Below, in pieces: positions 1 through 9,373 of a DNA stretch of 64,000 nucleotides. The position numbers and the translations under genes are program-made. The stretch's first letter is position 1, and each line of letters opens with the position of its first letter. Location of the stretch: positions 11,918 through 75,917 of the forward strand of contig CAZNBB010000002.1 of assembly GCA_964571225.1 (NCBI GenBank), written 5' to 3'. Origin of the DNA: DATFML01 sp964571225. GTDB taxonomy: Bacteria; Pseudomonadota; Gammaproteobacteria; DATFLG01. The notes under the pieces were generated by a model. That model was not told the DNA's origin. It made no database searches and saw nothing but the letters and a program-made list of their open reading frames with translations.

Positions 1-2433
1 CAGAGTCTGCTCGACCAGACCTGCTACGTGCCGGTCTTCACGGCCCACCCCACAGAATCCAAACGCCGCACCATTATGGAGGCACTGCGGCGCATTTTCG
101 TGACCAGCGAGCAGTTGTACGACGCGCGTCTCAACAAGGAAGAGCGCGAACAGGTCATCGACGATCTGCGCACGCAGATCCAGATTCTCTGGAAGACCGA
201 CGAAGTCCGCATCCACCGCCCGCGGGTGCGGGACGAAATCCGCAACGGCCTGTTCTATTTTCGCGAAAGTCTGTTTACCGCCGTGCCGGCCACCTATCGC
301 AACCTGGAAAAAGCGATGGCGCGCATTTACGGCGCCGGCCCAGACGGAGCCTCGGCCATCAAGGTGCCCAGCATGCTGCGCTTCGGCTCCTGGATCGGAG
401 GCGATCGCGACGGCAACCCGAACGTCAAACCGGAAACCACAGTGCTCGCACTGCGCCTGCAGATGCGCGAAGCGCTGTGCGAATACCTGCGTCGCACCGA
501 GGCGCTGGGTCATCTGCTGACCCACTCGATCTTGCTGTGCCAGCCATCCGACGCCCTGCTGGCCAGCATCCAGGCCGACGAGGAACGTTTCCCGAAGGCC
601 TTCGGAGACCATCCGCGACGCTTCAGCCACGAGCCCTATCGACGCAAGCTCTACGTCATGCGCTACCGGCTGCGCCAGAACCTGCGCGAAGTGATCCGGC
701 TGCTGGACGAGCAGGACAATCCTGCCCAGGGCAGCACCGACCACCGTTACCGATCGGAAGCGGAACTGCTGGAAGAGCTCTACCTGATCCGCGACTCGCT
801 GCGCCAGCATGGCGACGAAAAGGTCGCCGACCGGGAGCTGAAAGACCTGATCCGGCTGGTGGAGACCTTCGGCTTCTATCTCATGCAACTGGATATCCGC
901 CAGGAATCCACCCGCCATACCGAGGCGGTTGCCGAGTTGCTTTCTCGTTTTCCCGGCGCACTGGACTATCAGGCCATGGACGAAGACGAGCGCGTGCGGG
1001 CGCTTGCCGACGCGATTGCAGCCCAGGAGACCCCGGACCTGGATCGCAGTTCGCTGGACACTCGCACCCGCGAGACCCTGGAAGTCTTCGATGTCATGCG
1101 GCGCATGCGCGAGGATGTCAGCCCGCGCGCATTCGGCACCTACGTCATATCCATGACCCACAGCGCAAGTCACGTGCTGGAAGTGATGTTCCTGGCACGT
1201 CTCGCCGGACTGGTGGGAAAGACCGCCGACGGCTGGTCGTGCCAGATCCAGGTCAGCCCGTTGTTCGAGACCATTGAGGACCTCGCCCATGTCGAGCAGG
1301 TACTGACGCGGCTGCTCGACACCCCCGTGTACCGGGCCCTGCTGGCCGCATCGGGCAACTTGCAGGAAGTCATGCTCGGCTATTCGGATTCGTGCAAGGA
1401 CGGCGGCATTCTGGCCTCGGCCTGGAACCTGTACGAGGCCCAGAAGAAGATCATCAAGATCACCGAGGAGCGCGGCATTGACTGCCGCCTGTTCCACGGC
1501 CGCGGCGGCACCATCGGGCGAGGCGGCGGACCGACCCACGAGTCCATCCTCGCGCAGCCCCCCGGGACGGTGCACGGTCAGATCAAGTTCACCGAGCAGG
1601 GCGAAGTGCTGTCGTACAAGTACAGCAATGCGGAAACGGCCATCTATGAGCTGACCATGGGCCTGACCGGGCTGCTCAAGGCCAGTCGCAGCATCGTGCA
1701 GCCGGCGGGACCGGACCGTAAGGACTACCTGGGCATCATGGACGAGCTTGCGCGGCTGGGCGAAGAGGCCTATCGCGACCTCACCGACCGCACCGAGGGC
1801 TTCCTGGATTACTTCTACGAAGTGGCGCCGGTCAACGAAATCGCGCTGCTGAACATCGGCTCGCGGCCTTCCCATCGGGCTCGCGCCGACCGTTCGAAAT
1901 CCTCCATCCGGGCCATACCCTGGGTGTTCGGCTGGGCCCAATCACGCCACACGCTGCCGGCCTGGTACGGGCTGGGCTACGCCCTCGAAACCTGGCGCGG
2001 CAACAGTCCCGAACGGCTGGCGAAGCTGCAGACCATGTACCGGGAATGGCCGTTCTTCCGCGCTCTGCTAAGCAACACGCAGATGTCGCTTTTCAAGGCC
2101 GAGATGAACACCGCGTGGGAATACGCCAGCACCCTGGCCAAGGACGCCGAGTCCGCCGGACAGATATACCGACGGATCCGAGACGAATATCAGCGCACGC
2201 TGACCCAGGTATTGAACGTAGCCCACACGCAGGTGCTGCTGGAGGAAAATCCGGCCCTGTTTCTGTCGCTGTCACGGCGCAATCCCTACCTGGACCCGCT
2301 CAACCACATTCAACTGGTACTGCTCAAGCGTTACCGGGATACGGTGGTACCGGAGGAGCAGCGCGAACACTGGCGCGATCCCTTGCTGCGCTCGATCAAC
2401 GCCATCGCCGGCGGGCAGCGCAATACCGGCTGA
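1..2433 (+). CDS. ppc: Phosphoenolpyruvate carboxylase, 5' end outside window
   Basis: Cytoplasmic anaplerotic enzyme that carboxylates PEP with bicarbonate to oxaloacetate. The frame is open from base 1, so the N-terminal ~70-90 residues lie upstream; a GTG at 28 is internal. Visible signatures in order are FTAHPTESKRRT with the catalytic His, GSWIGGDRDGNPNVKPETT, the YSDSCKDGG stretch, FHGRGGTIGRGGGPTHES, IGSRPSHR, and the family-typical C-terminus QRNTG. About 810 residues are visible of a family length near 900. It converges on panD with a 32-base gap in which I see no terminator. Identity is very secure. Confidence 0.98.
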   Translation, partial: QSLLDQTCYVPVFTAHPTESKRRTIMEALRRIFVTSEQLYDARLNKEEREQVIDDLRTQIQILWKTDEVRIHRPRVRDEIRNGLFYFRESLFTAVPATYRNLEKAMARIYGAGPDGASAIKVPSMLRFGSWIGGDRDGNPNVKPETTVLALRLQMREALCEYLRRTEALGHLLTHSILLCQPSDALLASIQADEERFPKAFGDHPRRFSHEPYRRKLYVMRYRLRQNLREVIRLLDEQDNPAQGSTDHRYRSEAELLEELYLIRDSLRQHGDEKVADRELKDLIRLVETFGFYLMQLDIRQESTRHTEAVAELLSRFPGALDYQAMDEDERVRALADAIAAQETPDLDRSSLDTRTRETLEVFDVMRRMREDVSPRAFGTYVISMTHSASHVLEVMFLARLAGLVGKTADGWSCQIQVSPLFETIEDLAHVEQVLTRLLDTPVYRALLAASGNLQEVMLGYSDSCKDGGILASAWNLYEAQKKIIKITEERGIDCRLFHGRGGTIGRGGGPTHESILAQPPGTVHGQIKFTEQGEVLSYKYSNAETAIYELTMGLTGLLKASRSIVQPAGPDRKDYLGIMDELARLGEEAYRDLTDRTEGFLDYFYEVAPVNEIALLNIGSRPSHRARADRSKSSIRAIPWVFGWAQSRHTLPAWYGLGYALETWRGNSPERLAKLQTMYREWPFFRALLSNTQMSLFKAEMNTAWEYASTLAKDAESAGQIYRRIRDEYQRTLTQVLNVAHTQVLLEENPALFLSLSRRNPYLDPLNHIQLVLLKRYRDTVVPEEQREHWRDPLLRSINAIAGGQRNTG

Positions 2434-2465
2434 CACGCCGGTCAAGCGGATCGCAGGGGGACAGG

Positions 2466-2846
2466 TCAGGCGACCTGAACGGGGATGGCGTTACGGCAAT
2501 GGCTGATGCGGTTGGCGGCGTCGAGGTACACCAAGGTTGGCTTGAAGGCCGCCGCTTCCTGCTGACTGAGCACAGCGTAGGTGCAGATAATGACCCGGTC
2601 GCCGGGGCTGGCCTTGTGGGCGGCGGCACCATTGACGGAAATCACGCCCGAACCTTCCTCGGCACGAATGGCGTAGGTCACGAACCGCTCGCCGTTATCC
2701 ACGTTGTAGATATGGATCTGCTCGTACTCGCGGATGCCGGCGGCCTCGAGCAAGGCGGAGTCTATAGCGCAGGACCCCTCGTATTCGAGCTCGGCATGGG
2801 TCACGCGGGCATGGTGCAGCTTGGCTTTGAGCAAGGTGAGTTGCAT
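2466..2846 (-). CDS. panD: Aspartate 1-decarboxylase
   Basis: Pyruvoyl enzyme that makes beta-alanine from L-aspartate for pantothenate synthesis. The 126-residue protein has the usual length and carries the self-cleavage site Gly24-Ser25 in YEGSCAID, where Ser25 becomes the pyruvoyl group, plus the conserved NGAAAH and GDRVIICTYA segments. It is the last gene of the leftward pcnB-folK-dNK-panB-panC-panD series and lies 88 bases after panC, so all three dedicated pantothenate genes are together. Its maturation factor PanM/PanZ is not seen nearby. Confidence 0.97.
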   Translation of the reverse strand: MQLTLLKAKLHHARVTHAELEYEGSCAIDSALLEAAGIREYEQIHIYNVDNGERFVTYAIRAEEGSGVISVNGAAAHKASPGDRVIICTYAVLSQQEAAAFKPTLVYLDAANRISHCRNAIPVQVA

Positions 2847-2934
2847 GGTGAAACAGCTCCAGCTCTCATCGACCGGAACGTCCTATTATCAGCGATCCCC
2901 CCAGAGCACGCAATGCGCACGCCGGCGGCTCTCC

Positions 2935-3789
2935 CTAACTGACTGATACCGCGACATTGTCGATCAGGCGGGTCCGACCCAGCCGGGCCGCCCCCAGGAC
3001 CACGAGCCCTTCACCGGCATCGCCGGCCGGCTGAGACAGATCGGCGGCACGGCGCACGCTGACATAGTCCGGCGCGAACCCGCCTCCCGCCAGGGAGGTC
3101 ATGGCGTCGGCTTCAAGGGCGCTGTAGTCCCGGCCCCCGGCCTGCAGGCGGCTCGCCACCTGCGCCAGAACACGGTGCAGAAGCGGTGCGCGCTGCCGTT
3201 CTTCGGCGGTGAGATAGCGGTTGCGCGAGCTCAACGCCAGACCGTCGGGCTCTCGGACGGTGGGCACACCCACCACCTCCACCGGCCAGCACAGGTCCGC
3301 CACCATGCGGCGCACCACCAGCAGTTGCTGGAAATCCTTTTCGCCGAAGACCGCCACATCCGGCTGGACCATGTTGAACAGCTTTCCCACCACGGTGGCC
3401 ACGCCGGCAAAGTGGCCGGGGCGCGCAGCCCCTTCCAGCCCGGAGCCCAGCTCAGGCACCTCGATGCGAGTGACCGCCGACGCTCCGCCCGGGTACATCA
3501 CTTCGACGGCGGGCAGAAACAACAGGTCGGTCCCCGCGCCCCGCAGGGCCCGTTCGTCGTCCCCGGGGGTGCGGGGATAGGCGGCATAGTCCTCACCCGG
3601 CCCGAACTGGAGCGGATTGACGAATACGCTGGCAACCACCCGCTCGCACAGCGCCCTGGCACGCGCCACCAGGGCCAGATGGCCGTCATGCAGGTTGCCC
3701 ATGGTGGGCACAAATCCAACCCGCACATTCTCCTCGCGCCACTGCCCGATAAGCCGGCGCAGGGCATCCAGTTGCGTGACTGTCTCCAT
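2935..3789 (-). CDS. panC: Pantothenate synthetase
   Basis: ATP-dependent ligase joining pantoate and beta-alanine through pantoyl-adenylate. The frame is open much further upstream, but the ATG at 3789 gives METVTQLDALRR and a 284-residue protein, the family size; the extension would overlap panB. The HIGH-like motif PTMGNLHDGHLALV, the FGEKDFQQL segment and the KMSKS-like ALSSRNRYL are present. It lies 14 bases after panB and is probably cotranscribed with it. Confidence 0.97.
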   Translation of the reverse strand: METVTQLDALRRLIGQWREENVRVGFVPTMGNLHDGHLALVARARALCERVVASVFVNPLQFGPGEDYAAYPRTPGDDERALRGAGTDLLFLPAVEVMYPGGASAVTRIEVPELGSGLEGAARPGHFAGVATVVGKLFNMVQPDVAVFGEKDFQQLLVVRRMVADLCWPVEVVGVPTVREPDGLALSSRNRYLTAEERQRAPLLHRVLAQVASRLQAGGRDYSALEADAMTSLAGGGFAPDYVSVRRAADLSQPAGDAGEGLVVLGAARLGRTRLIDNVAVSVS

Positions 3790-3803
3790 ACCGGGGGAAT
3801 CGA

Positions 3804-4616
3804 TCAGTAGCTGTGCTCGGGGCCCGGGAAGGCACCGGATTTGACCGCCTGGACATAGCTCTGCAGCGCTGCGGAAACGCTGTCGTGCCCGACCAGGAAG
3901 TCCTTGACGAAGCGCGGACGTCTGCCGGGCGTGACGCCCAGCATGTCGTAGAGCACCAGCACCTGACCGTCGCAGGCGGCACCGGCCCCGATACCGATCA
4001 CGGGAATGGAAAGCCGGTCCGTGATCTGCGCGGCCAGTTCCGCCGGCACACATTCCAGAACCAGCAACCCCGCGCCGGCCCGCTCCAGAGCCAGGGCGTC
4101 GGCGACGATGGTCTGTGCCGTGTCGGCGTCCCGCCCCTGCACCCGGTAGCCACCCAGCTTGTGGACGGACTGGGGCAGCAATCCCAGATGCCCGCACACC
4201 GGTATGCCGCGCGTGGTCAACGCCTGCACAACGTCCGCAACCACCGCTCCGCCTTCCAGCTTGACCATATGGGCCCCGCCCTCGGCCATCAAGCGGGCCG
4301 CATTGTCGAGGGCCTTGTCGGGCCCGGCGTAGGTCATGAACGGCATGTCCACGACCCGCAGGGCACGGCCGGCGCCGCGGGCCACGCAGGCGCCGTGGTA
4401 AATCATATCCGCCAGAGTGACGGGCAGCGTGGAATCGCGCCCCTGCACCACATTGCCCAGCGAATCGCCCACCAGCAGCACATCCACCCCGGCCGTCTGC
4501 GCCTGGCCGGCGAAACTGGCGTCGTAGGCGGTCAGACAGGCGATCTTCTCGCCCGCCTGCTTCATGCGGGCAAGCTCGGCGAGGGTCACGGGTTGTCGCG
4601 AGTTATCGGTCGTCAT
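3804..4616 (-). CDS. panB: Ketopantoate hydroxymethyltransferase
   Basis: First committed step of pantothenate synthesis: transfers a hydroxymethyl group from methylene-tetrahydrofolate to alpha-ketoisovalerate. The 270-residue protein has the family length. It shows LTAYDASFA, the metal-binding VGDSLGNVVQGRDSTLPV, MVKLEGG and the GHLGLLPQSV segment. Its substrate ketoisovalerate comes from the ilv pathway encoded near 50-54 kb, and its folate cofactor depends on folK upstream in the same series. Confidence 0.97.
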   Translation of the reverse strand: MTTDNSRQPVTLAELARMKQAGEKIACLTAYDASFAGQAQTAGVDVLLVGDSLGNVVQGRDSTLPVTLADMIYHGACVARGAGRALRVVDMPFMTYAGPDKALDNAARLMAEGGAHMVKLEGGAVVADVVQALTTRGIPVCGHLGLLPQSVHKLGGYRVQGRDADTAQTIVADALALERAGAGLLVLECVPAELAAQITDRLSIPVIGIGAGAACDGQVLVLYDMLGVTPGRRPRFVKDFLVGHDSVSAALQSYVQAVKSGAFPGPEHSY

Positions 4617-4694
4617 GGTCAGCGTATTCCGCCCGGGGAGCCGGCGGCCGGCCCATCCACGCAGGCACGGCCGGTGTGCGGCGAATGTGTCAGT

Positions 4695-5345
4695 TTACAG
4701 GGAAACCGGGGCGGGATTGAAATAGTGCCGCCCGCTGCGCACCGAGCGGATGCGATCGAGCAGCATGCCGTAGTCGGCATCGCCGGCCACCAGGTTGATC
4801 TCCGCCGCGTTGACAATCAGCAGGGGAGCATCGCTGTAATGGTGGAAAAAGGTGGTATAGGCGTCCGACAAACGCTCCAGATACGCGATTTCGATGCGCT
4901 GTTCGTGGGCGATGCCGCGCCTGGCGATGCGCCGGCGCAGCACTTCCACCGGTGCCTGCAGGTAAATCACCAGATCCGGTACCGGGGCGTCCACCGTGAG
5001 GCTGGCGTAGACCTGCTCGTAGAGCTTGTACTCCTGATCGTCCAGCGTCAGCCGCGCAAACAGCCTGTCCTTCTCCATCAGAAAGTCGGACACCCGCACC
5101 GGCCGGAACAGATCATGCTGGCGCAGCTCCTGCATTTGACGGGCGCGCTGGAACAGAAAGAACAGCTGGGTCGGCAGGGCACCTTCGCGGGGGTTCTGGT
5201 AGAAACGCTCGAGGAACGGATTCTCTTCGGCCCCTTCCAACAGCAACTCGCTGCCGAAGCTCTTGGCAAGGCGCCTGGCGAGGCTGGTCTTGCCTACCCC
5301 GATCGGTCCTTCCACCACGATGTAATCGGGATCGCTCTGCGTCAT
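4695..5345 (-). CDS. Deoxynucleoside kinase (dAK/dCK-type)
   Basis: Cytoplasmic P-loop kinase of the dNK family that phosphorylates deoxynucleosides for salvage; the exact specificity cannot be read. The Walker A loop is VEGPIGVGKTSLARRLA near residues 10-26, followed by FLERFYQNP, a QLFFLFQRARQ helix, the VSDFLMEKDRLFA segment and a lid-like RRRIARRG. The start is ATG at 5345, which overlaps the folK stop as ATGA and gives 216 residues; an upstream in-frame ATG at 5381 lies deep inside folK. A dNK gene between folK and panB is an arrangement I recall from other gammaproteobacteria. Confidence 0.88.
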   Translation of the reverse strand: MTQSDPDYIVVEGPIGVGKTSLARRLAKSFGSELLLEGAEENPFLERFYQNPREGALPTQLFFLFQRARQMQELRQHDLFRPVRVSDFLMEKDRLFARLTLDDQEYKLYEQVYASLTVDAPVPDLVIYLQAPVEVLRRRIARRGIAHEQRIEIAYLERLSDAYTTFFHHYSDAPLLIVNAAEINLVAGDADYGMLLDRIRSVRSGRHYFNPAPVSL

Positions 5346-5833
5346 GCCCCTTCCACCTTTTCCAGACCCGCACGGGGACATGCCTGCAACAGGTCGTCCA
5401 GCGATCCGCGCCCCGGAATCCGCAGGTGCGGTGCAATCTCCGCCAATGGGTAGAGCACGAATGCCCTCTCATGCATCCCCGGATGGGGCACGGTAAGACC
5501 GTCCTCGCCCAGTTCCAGATCTCCATACAGCAGCAGATCAAGATCCAGCGTACGGGGTCCCCAATGCCGGCCGCGCACACGCTTGTGGGCGGCTTCGATG
5601 GCCTGCAGATGCTTGAGCAGGGTCAGCGGCGGCAGAGTCGTGTCCAGCGCCGCCACCGCATTGATATAGTCGGGCTGGTCCGGCGGACCCATGGGCGGAC
5701 TGCGGTACAGCGCCGATACCGGGCCCAAGCGGGTATTGGGCAGCGCATCCAGCGCCTGAAGTGCACGGCGCACCTGCGCCGCCGGATCCTGCAGATTGCT
5801 GCCCAGCCCGATATAAGCCCTGCTCAGGCTCAA
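5342..5833 (-). CDS. folK: 6-hydroxymethyl-dihydropterin pyrophosphokinase
   Basis: Folate-pathway enzyme that pyrophosphorylates 6-hydroxymethyl-7,8-dihydropterin with ATP. The frame is open to 6241, but the recognisable protein begins with AYIGLGSNLQDP. The best start is TTG at 5833, overlapping the pcnB stop as TTGA and giving 163 residues, the family length. The motif RTLDLDLLLYGD and the following VPHPGMHERAFVL are intact. Both ends overlap neighbours, indicating translational coupling in the pcnB-folK-dNK unit. Confidence 0.95.
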   Translation of the reverse strand: MSLSRAYIGLGSNLQDPAAQVRRALQALDALPNTRLGPVSALYRSPPMGPPDQPDYINAVAALDTTLPPLTLLKHLQAIEAAHKRVRGRHWGPRTLDLDLLLYGDLELGEDGLTVPHPGMHERAFVLYPLAEIAPHLRIPGRGSLDDLLQACPRAGLEKVEGA

Positions 5834-7176
5834 CCGGCCGCCTCCCCGGAAGCCCGGCGCGGCGAACGCCGACGCCGGCGTTTGCGTGGCGCCCCGCCTT
5901 CGGTACGCCGATCCCGTTCCTCCGGTTCCAGGGTCTGGAATTCCGTCCACCACTGACAGAGTTCCTCCGGGACCTCGCCACTTTCGCCGCGCAGCAACAG
6001 GAAATCGTAGGCGGCCCGAAAGCGCGGGTTGCCCAGCAGCCGCTGCGGGCGTTTGCCGGTGCGCTGTTCGAAACGGGGCTGCAGCGCCCAGATCTCGCGC
6101 ATGGGCAGGCTGAACCGCTTGGGCAGCGAAACATGCCGGCATTGATCGCTCACGATCTGGCGGCCTGCCGACTGGATCGCCTGGGCTTCGGTCATGCCCT
6201 CCTCGCGGAAACGGGTCAGCCAACGGCTCATTGGAGCCCACAGCAGAGCCGCGAACAGGAACGCAGGCGTCACCGGTTTGTCCGCATTCACCCGCGCATC
6301 GGTGTTGGCAAGGGCCTTGGCAAGCAGCGTCTGGGGAAAGCCTTGCGTCTCCTGGGCAAGGGCCTCCTCGGTGAACGGGAACAGGTGATCGAACAGATCG
6401 TAATGGCGCAGCAGCTCATAGCTCGGCAGGGCGGCACCGGACATGAACAGTTTGAGTATCTCCTCGTACAGGCGGGCCGGCGGCATTTCTCTCAGCAGGT
6501 GGCCCAGTTCCCAAAGCGGCCCCTCGCTGTCCGGATGGATACGAAAGCCCAGCTTGGCGGCAAAGCGTACGGCGCGCAGCATGCGCACCGGATCCTCGCG
6601 ATAGCGGCGTTCCGGGTCGCCGATCAACCGCAGCACCCCGTCCTTGAGATCCGCCATGCCGCCGACGTAATCCACGACAGAGAAGTCGGCGATGTTGTAA
6701 TACAGGGCGTTGACGGTGAAGTCCCGCCTCCAGGCATCTTCCTCGAGGGTGCCGTAGACATTGTCGCGCAGGATGCGACCGTTCTCGATGCGCCGAGCCT
6801 GTCCGTCGTCTTCCTCTTCCTCGTCATCCTCGTCGGGCGCGTACAGGGCCCGGAAGGTGGCCACCTCGATCACTTCACGGCCGAACACCACGTGGGCCAG
6901 GCGGAAACGACGCCCGATCAGGCGGCAATTGCGAAACAGTTGCCGAACCTGCTCGGGATGGGCGTCGGTGCCCACGTCGAAATCCTTGGGCTCGCGCCCG
7001 AGCAGCAGATCGCGCACGCCGCCGCCCACCAGGTAGGCCTGGTAACCGGCGTTGTGGAGGCGATAGAGCACCTTGACCGCATTCGGGCTGATGCTGGCCC
7101 TCGAGATGGTGTGCTCGGGGCGCGCGATCACGGCGGGCTCGGCGGCATACTCCGGTGTCTTCTCTTCGCTGGTCAC
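5830..7176 (-). CDS. pcnB: Poly(A) polymerase I
   Basis: Adds 3' poly(A) tails to RNA, promoting exonuclease decay. The 448-residue class II nucleotidyltransferase shows the head signature GGGVRDLLLGREPKDFDVGT and the RRDFTVNALYY motif. The C-terminus is strongly basic (RKRRRRRSPRR), as in PcnB rather than CCA-adding enzymes. Near residues 112-120 there is an acidic insert (DEDDEEEEDDG) in the loop between the two catalytic motifs. First gene of the leftward folK/pan series; its start lies just upstream of the divergent tRNA-Glu promoter. Confidence 0.95.
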   Translation of the reverse strand: MTSEEKTPEYAAEPAVIARPEHTISRASISPNAVKVLYRLHNAGYQAYLVGGGVRDLLLGREPKDFDVGTDAHPEQVRQLFRNCRLIGRRFRLAHVVFGREVIEVATFRALYAPDEDDEEEEDDGQARRIENGRILRDNVYGTLEEDAWRRDFTVNALYYNIADFSVVDYVGGMADLKDGVLRLIGDPERRYREDPVRMLRAVRFAAKLGFRIHPDSEGPLWELGHLLREMPPARLYEEILKLFMSGAALPSYELLRHYDLFDHLFPFTEEALAQETQGFPQTLLAKALANTDARVNADKPVTPAFLFAALLWAPMSRWLTRFREEGMTEAQAIQSAGRQIVSDQCRHVSLPKRFSLPMREIWALQPRFEQRTGKRPQRLLGNPRFRAAYDFLLLRGESGEVPEELCQWWTEFQTLEPEERDRRTEGGAPRKRRRRRSPRRASGEAAG

Positions 7177-7186
7177 AGCGCTCCAC

Positions 7187-7214
7187 TTGTGGAATCAAAA
7201 CTGGCGCGTATAAT
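7187..7214 (+). promoter_or_regulatory. Probable sigma70 promoter of tRNA-Glu
   Basis: A perfect TATAAT at 7209-7214 is preceded by TTGTGG at 7187-7192 with a 16-base spacer. Transcription would start near 7221, about 35 bases before the mature tRNA. The -35 matches only the TTG part of the consensus. Confidence 0.6.
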
Positions 7215-7255
7215 ACCATCCCTTCGATTCGCGTGCAGATCGCGGACCAGGCTTC

Positions 7256-7331
7256 GCTCCCATCGTCTAGCGGTCCAGGACGTCGCCCTCTCACGGCGAA
7301 AACCGGGGTTCGATTCCCCGTGGGAGCGCCA
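7256..7331 (+). tRNA. tRNA-Glu (anticodon CTC)
   Basis: A 76-base cloverleaf: acceptor GCTCCCA (7256-7262) pairs with TGGGAGC (7321-7327), followed by encoded GCCA. The anticodon stem TCGCC/GGCGA encloses loop CTCTCAC with anticodon CTC at 7290-7292, and the T-arm is GGGGTTCGATTCCCC-like. CTC reads GAG codons; a TTC isoacceptor is expected elsewhere in the genome. Sequence identity to other bacterial tRNA-Glu genes is obvious. Confidence 0.97.
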
Positions 7332-7629
7332 TTCCCGCCGCTTCGGAAGCGCCCGGCGACCGACGTCCACATGGCGCCCCGGGCGCAGAACCACGGCCGG
7401 CAATCCGGCCTCGGCCCACAGCCCTGCTTCCCCGCAACCCTATGGCGACATGTTGAGCCGGTTCACGTCGGTGGCAACCCGTCCCCTGAGAAGGGTACCG
7501 GATACCCGACTCGCGATCCGGCCACCACCGGCTAAAACCGGGGCTGGCTTGGGGGCTTCAACCGCCGGTACAATTCTCATTTTTGTCAGATCGCAGCCCG
7601 CCTTCAGGCCGGGCCGCCGGTGAACCGTA
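7332..7629. other. Intergenic region, tRNA-Glu to arnT
   Basis: About 300 GC-rich bases with no convincing ORF. The only promoter-like sequence is TACAAT at 7569-7574, about 55 bases upstream of arnT, without a good -35. I see no clear PmrA-box-like direct repeat and no U-tract terminator after the tRNA. The arn operon promoter is probably here but cannot be placed firmly. Confidence 0.4.
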
Positions 7630-9357
7630 ATGTCGAGAACTGACCACGAGCAGGCCACTGGGGCATCGCCGGCCCCCGACCGCGGCCATTGGCTGCGCGA
7701 TCTGTTGCTGCTGACGCTGCTGCTGGGTCTGTATCTCGGGTTCCAGATGGGCCAGCGGGCGATATGGAACCCGGACGAAGGTCGGTATTCCGAAATACCC
7801 CGCGAAATGGTGGTCAGCGGCAATTACGTCACCCCCCACCTGGACGGGGTCAAGTATTTCGAGAAGCCGCCCCTGTTCTACTGGCTGCAGGCTGCCTCCA
7901 TAAAGGTATTCGGCCTCCATCAGTGGGACCTGCGCCTTTGGCCCGTCCTGTTCGCCCTGTTCGGCAGTCTGATGGTGTACGGGGCGGGGCGCCAGATGTT
8001 CGGGCGACGCGCCGGACTGCTGTCGGCCATGGTGCTGGCCACCAGCCTGCTCTACTACTTTCTGGGACGGGCCATCATCCTGGACATGGCCGTTTCCATT
8101 CTGATGGCAGCGGCCATGCTGACCTTCCTGCTGGGCGTACGCGGGCCGCCGGGGCCGACCCGGCGAAACTATCTCTGGGCCTTCTACGTCTTCATGGCGC
8201 TGGCCACTCTCACCAAGGGCCTGATCGGCATCGCGCTGCCGGGATTGGTCATCCTTGTGTGGATGGCTTTGCTCAACGAATGGCGTCTGCTGCGCAGCAT
8301 CTACCTGCCCTCCGGACTGCTGATCTATCTGGTGGTGGCCACGCCGTGGCACGTGCTGGTGAGCATCGCCAATCCGGAGTTCCCCTACTTCTATTTCATC
8401 CAGCAACAGTTCCTGCGCTATCTGACCATGAGTGCGCACCGCTACCAGCCGGACTGGTTCTTCATCCCCATCCTGCTGCTGGGCATGGTGCCCTGGACTG
8501 TTTTCATGTTCCAGGCTGTATGGAAGGGCCTGCCCGAATCCTGGGGCCGGCGCAAAGAGCACAAGGAAACGCTGTTCCTCGTGCTGTGGGCAGTGCTGAT
8601 CTTCGTGTTCTTCTCCCTGTCGAAGTCCAAGCTGGTGCCCTACATCCTGCCTATCTTTCCGGCCCTCGCCCTGCTGATCGGGCGCTGGCTGGCGCAACAA
8701 CCCGCCGCCGGCGCGGTGCGCCGCCCCCTGGCCGTGCTGGCACTGCTGGGCCTGGCCGGGGCGGTTGCCATCGCTATGCTGCCCAACGGACTGGCGCGAA
8801 GCCACAGCGCGCTGGAGTTCAACCGCATGGTGGGCACTTCGCAGATCTACCTGATGGCGGTAGTGCTGGCCGTTGCCAGCATTGTCCCCTATCTGCTGGC
8901 CCGCCGGGCCCGGCTGGATGTCGCGCTGGTCAGCATGGCGGTGCTGTTCGGAGGGTTTCACACCGTGGTGGGCCACGCGCTGACCGGCCTCGATCCGAAA
9001 TGGTCGGTGCGAGCCATGGCCGAGATGATAAAGCCGGAGCTGAAGCCGGACGATGCGGTGGTGACCTATAACACCTACTTCCAGGAACTGCCGGTGTATT
9101 TGCAGCGCCGGGTGATTATCGTCAACTGGAAGAACGAGTTGACCTTCGGCTCAAAATACCAGGACACCAGCGGTTGGATGATTGACACGGCCCAGTTCTG
9201 GAAGCTGTGGAACAGCGACCGCGCAGTCTACGTGTTCGCCAATGCCGGAGACTATCAGCAACTGGTCGAAGGCGCCCACGGACGCTACCGCGTGCTGGCC
9301 CGCAATGCCTACCATGTGCTGCTCACCAACCAGCCGGCCGGCGCCGGTCCACACTGA
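7630..9357 (+). CDS. arnT: Lipid A 4-amino-4-deoxy-L-arabinose transferase
   Basis: Inner-membrane GT-C glycosyltransferase (PMT/family 39) that moves L-Ara4N from undecaprenyl phosphate onto lipid A on the periplasmic side, lowering outer-membrane negative charge and giving polymyxin resistance. The 575-residue protein is mostly hydrophobic helices, with the family motif WNPDEGRYSEIPREM in the first periplasmic loop and HLDGVKYFEKPPLFYW after it. It is the first gene of a six-gene arn operon, 16 bases before arnB; in E. coli arnT comes after arnD, so gene order differs. Confidence 0.93.
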   Translation: MSRTDHEQATGASPAPDRGHWLRDLLLLTLLLGLYLGFQMGQRAIWNPDEGRYSEIPREMVVSGNYVTPHLDGVKYFEKPPLFYWLQAASIKVFGLHQWDLRLWPVLFALFGSLMVYGAGRQMFGRRAGLLSAMVLATSLLYYFLGRAIILDMAVSILMAAAMLTFLLGVRGPPGPTRRNYLWAFYVFMALATLTKGLIGIALPGLVILVWMALLNEWRLLRSIYLPSGLLIYLVVATPWHVLVSIANPEFPYFYFIQQQFLRYLTMSAHRYQPDWFFIPILLLGMVPWTVFMFQAVWKGLPESWGRRKEHKETLFLVLWAVLIFVFFSLSKSKLVPYILPIFPALALLIGRWLAQQPAAGAVRRPLAVLALLGLAGAVAIAMLPNGLARSHSALEFNRMVGTSQIYLMAVVLAVASIVPYLLARRARLDVALVSMAVLFGGFHTVVGHALTGLDPKWSVRAMAEMIKPELKPDDAVVTYNTYFQELPVYLQRRVIIVNWKNELTFGSKYQDTSGWMIDTAQFWKLWNSDRAVYVFANAGDYQQLVEGAHGRYRVLARNAYHVLLTNQPAGAGPH

Positions 9358-9373
9358 GGAGCAGCCCAGCGCC

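Noticed and set aside
3813..5453. 546-codon rightward open frame
   Set aside because: Lies wholly opposite panB and dNK; low-complexity antisense shadow of a high-GC region with no family signature.
7332..7629. Possible riboswitch before arnT
   Set aside because: Some GC-rich pairing is possible but no known aptamer core was seen.
7558..8976. 472-codon leftward frame over arnT
   Set aside because: Gln/His-rich antisense product typical of reverse frames in GC-rich genes; no ribosome site and no recognisable motif.
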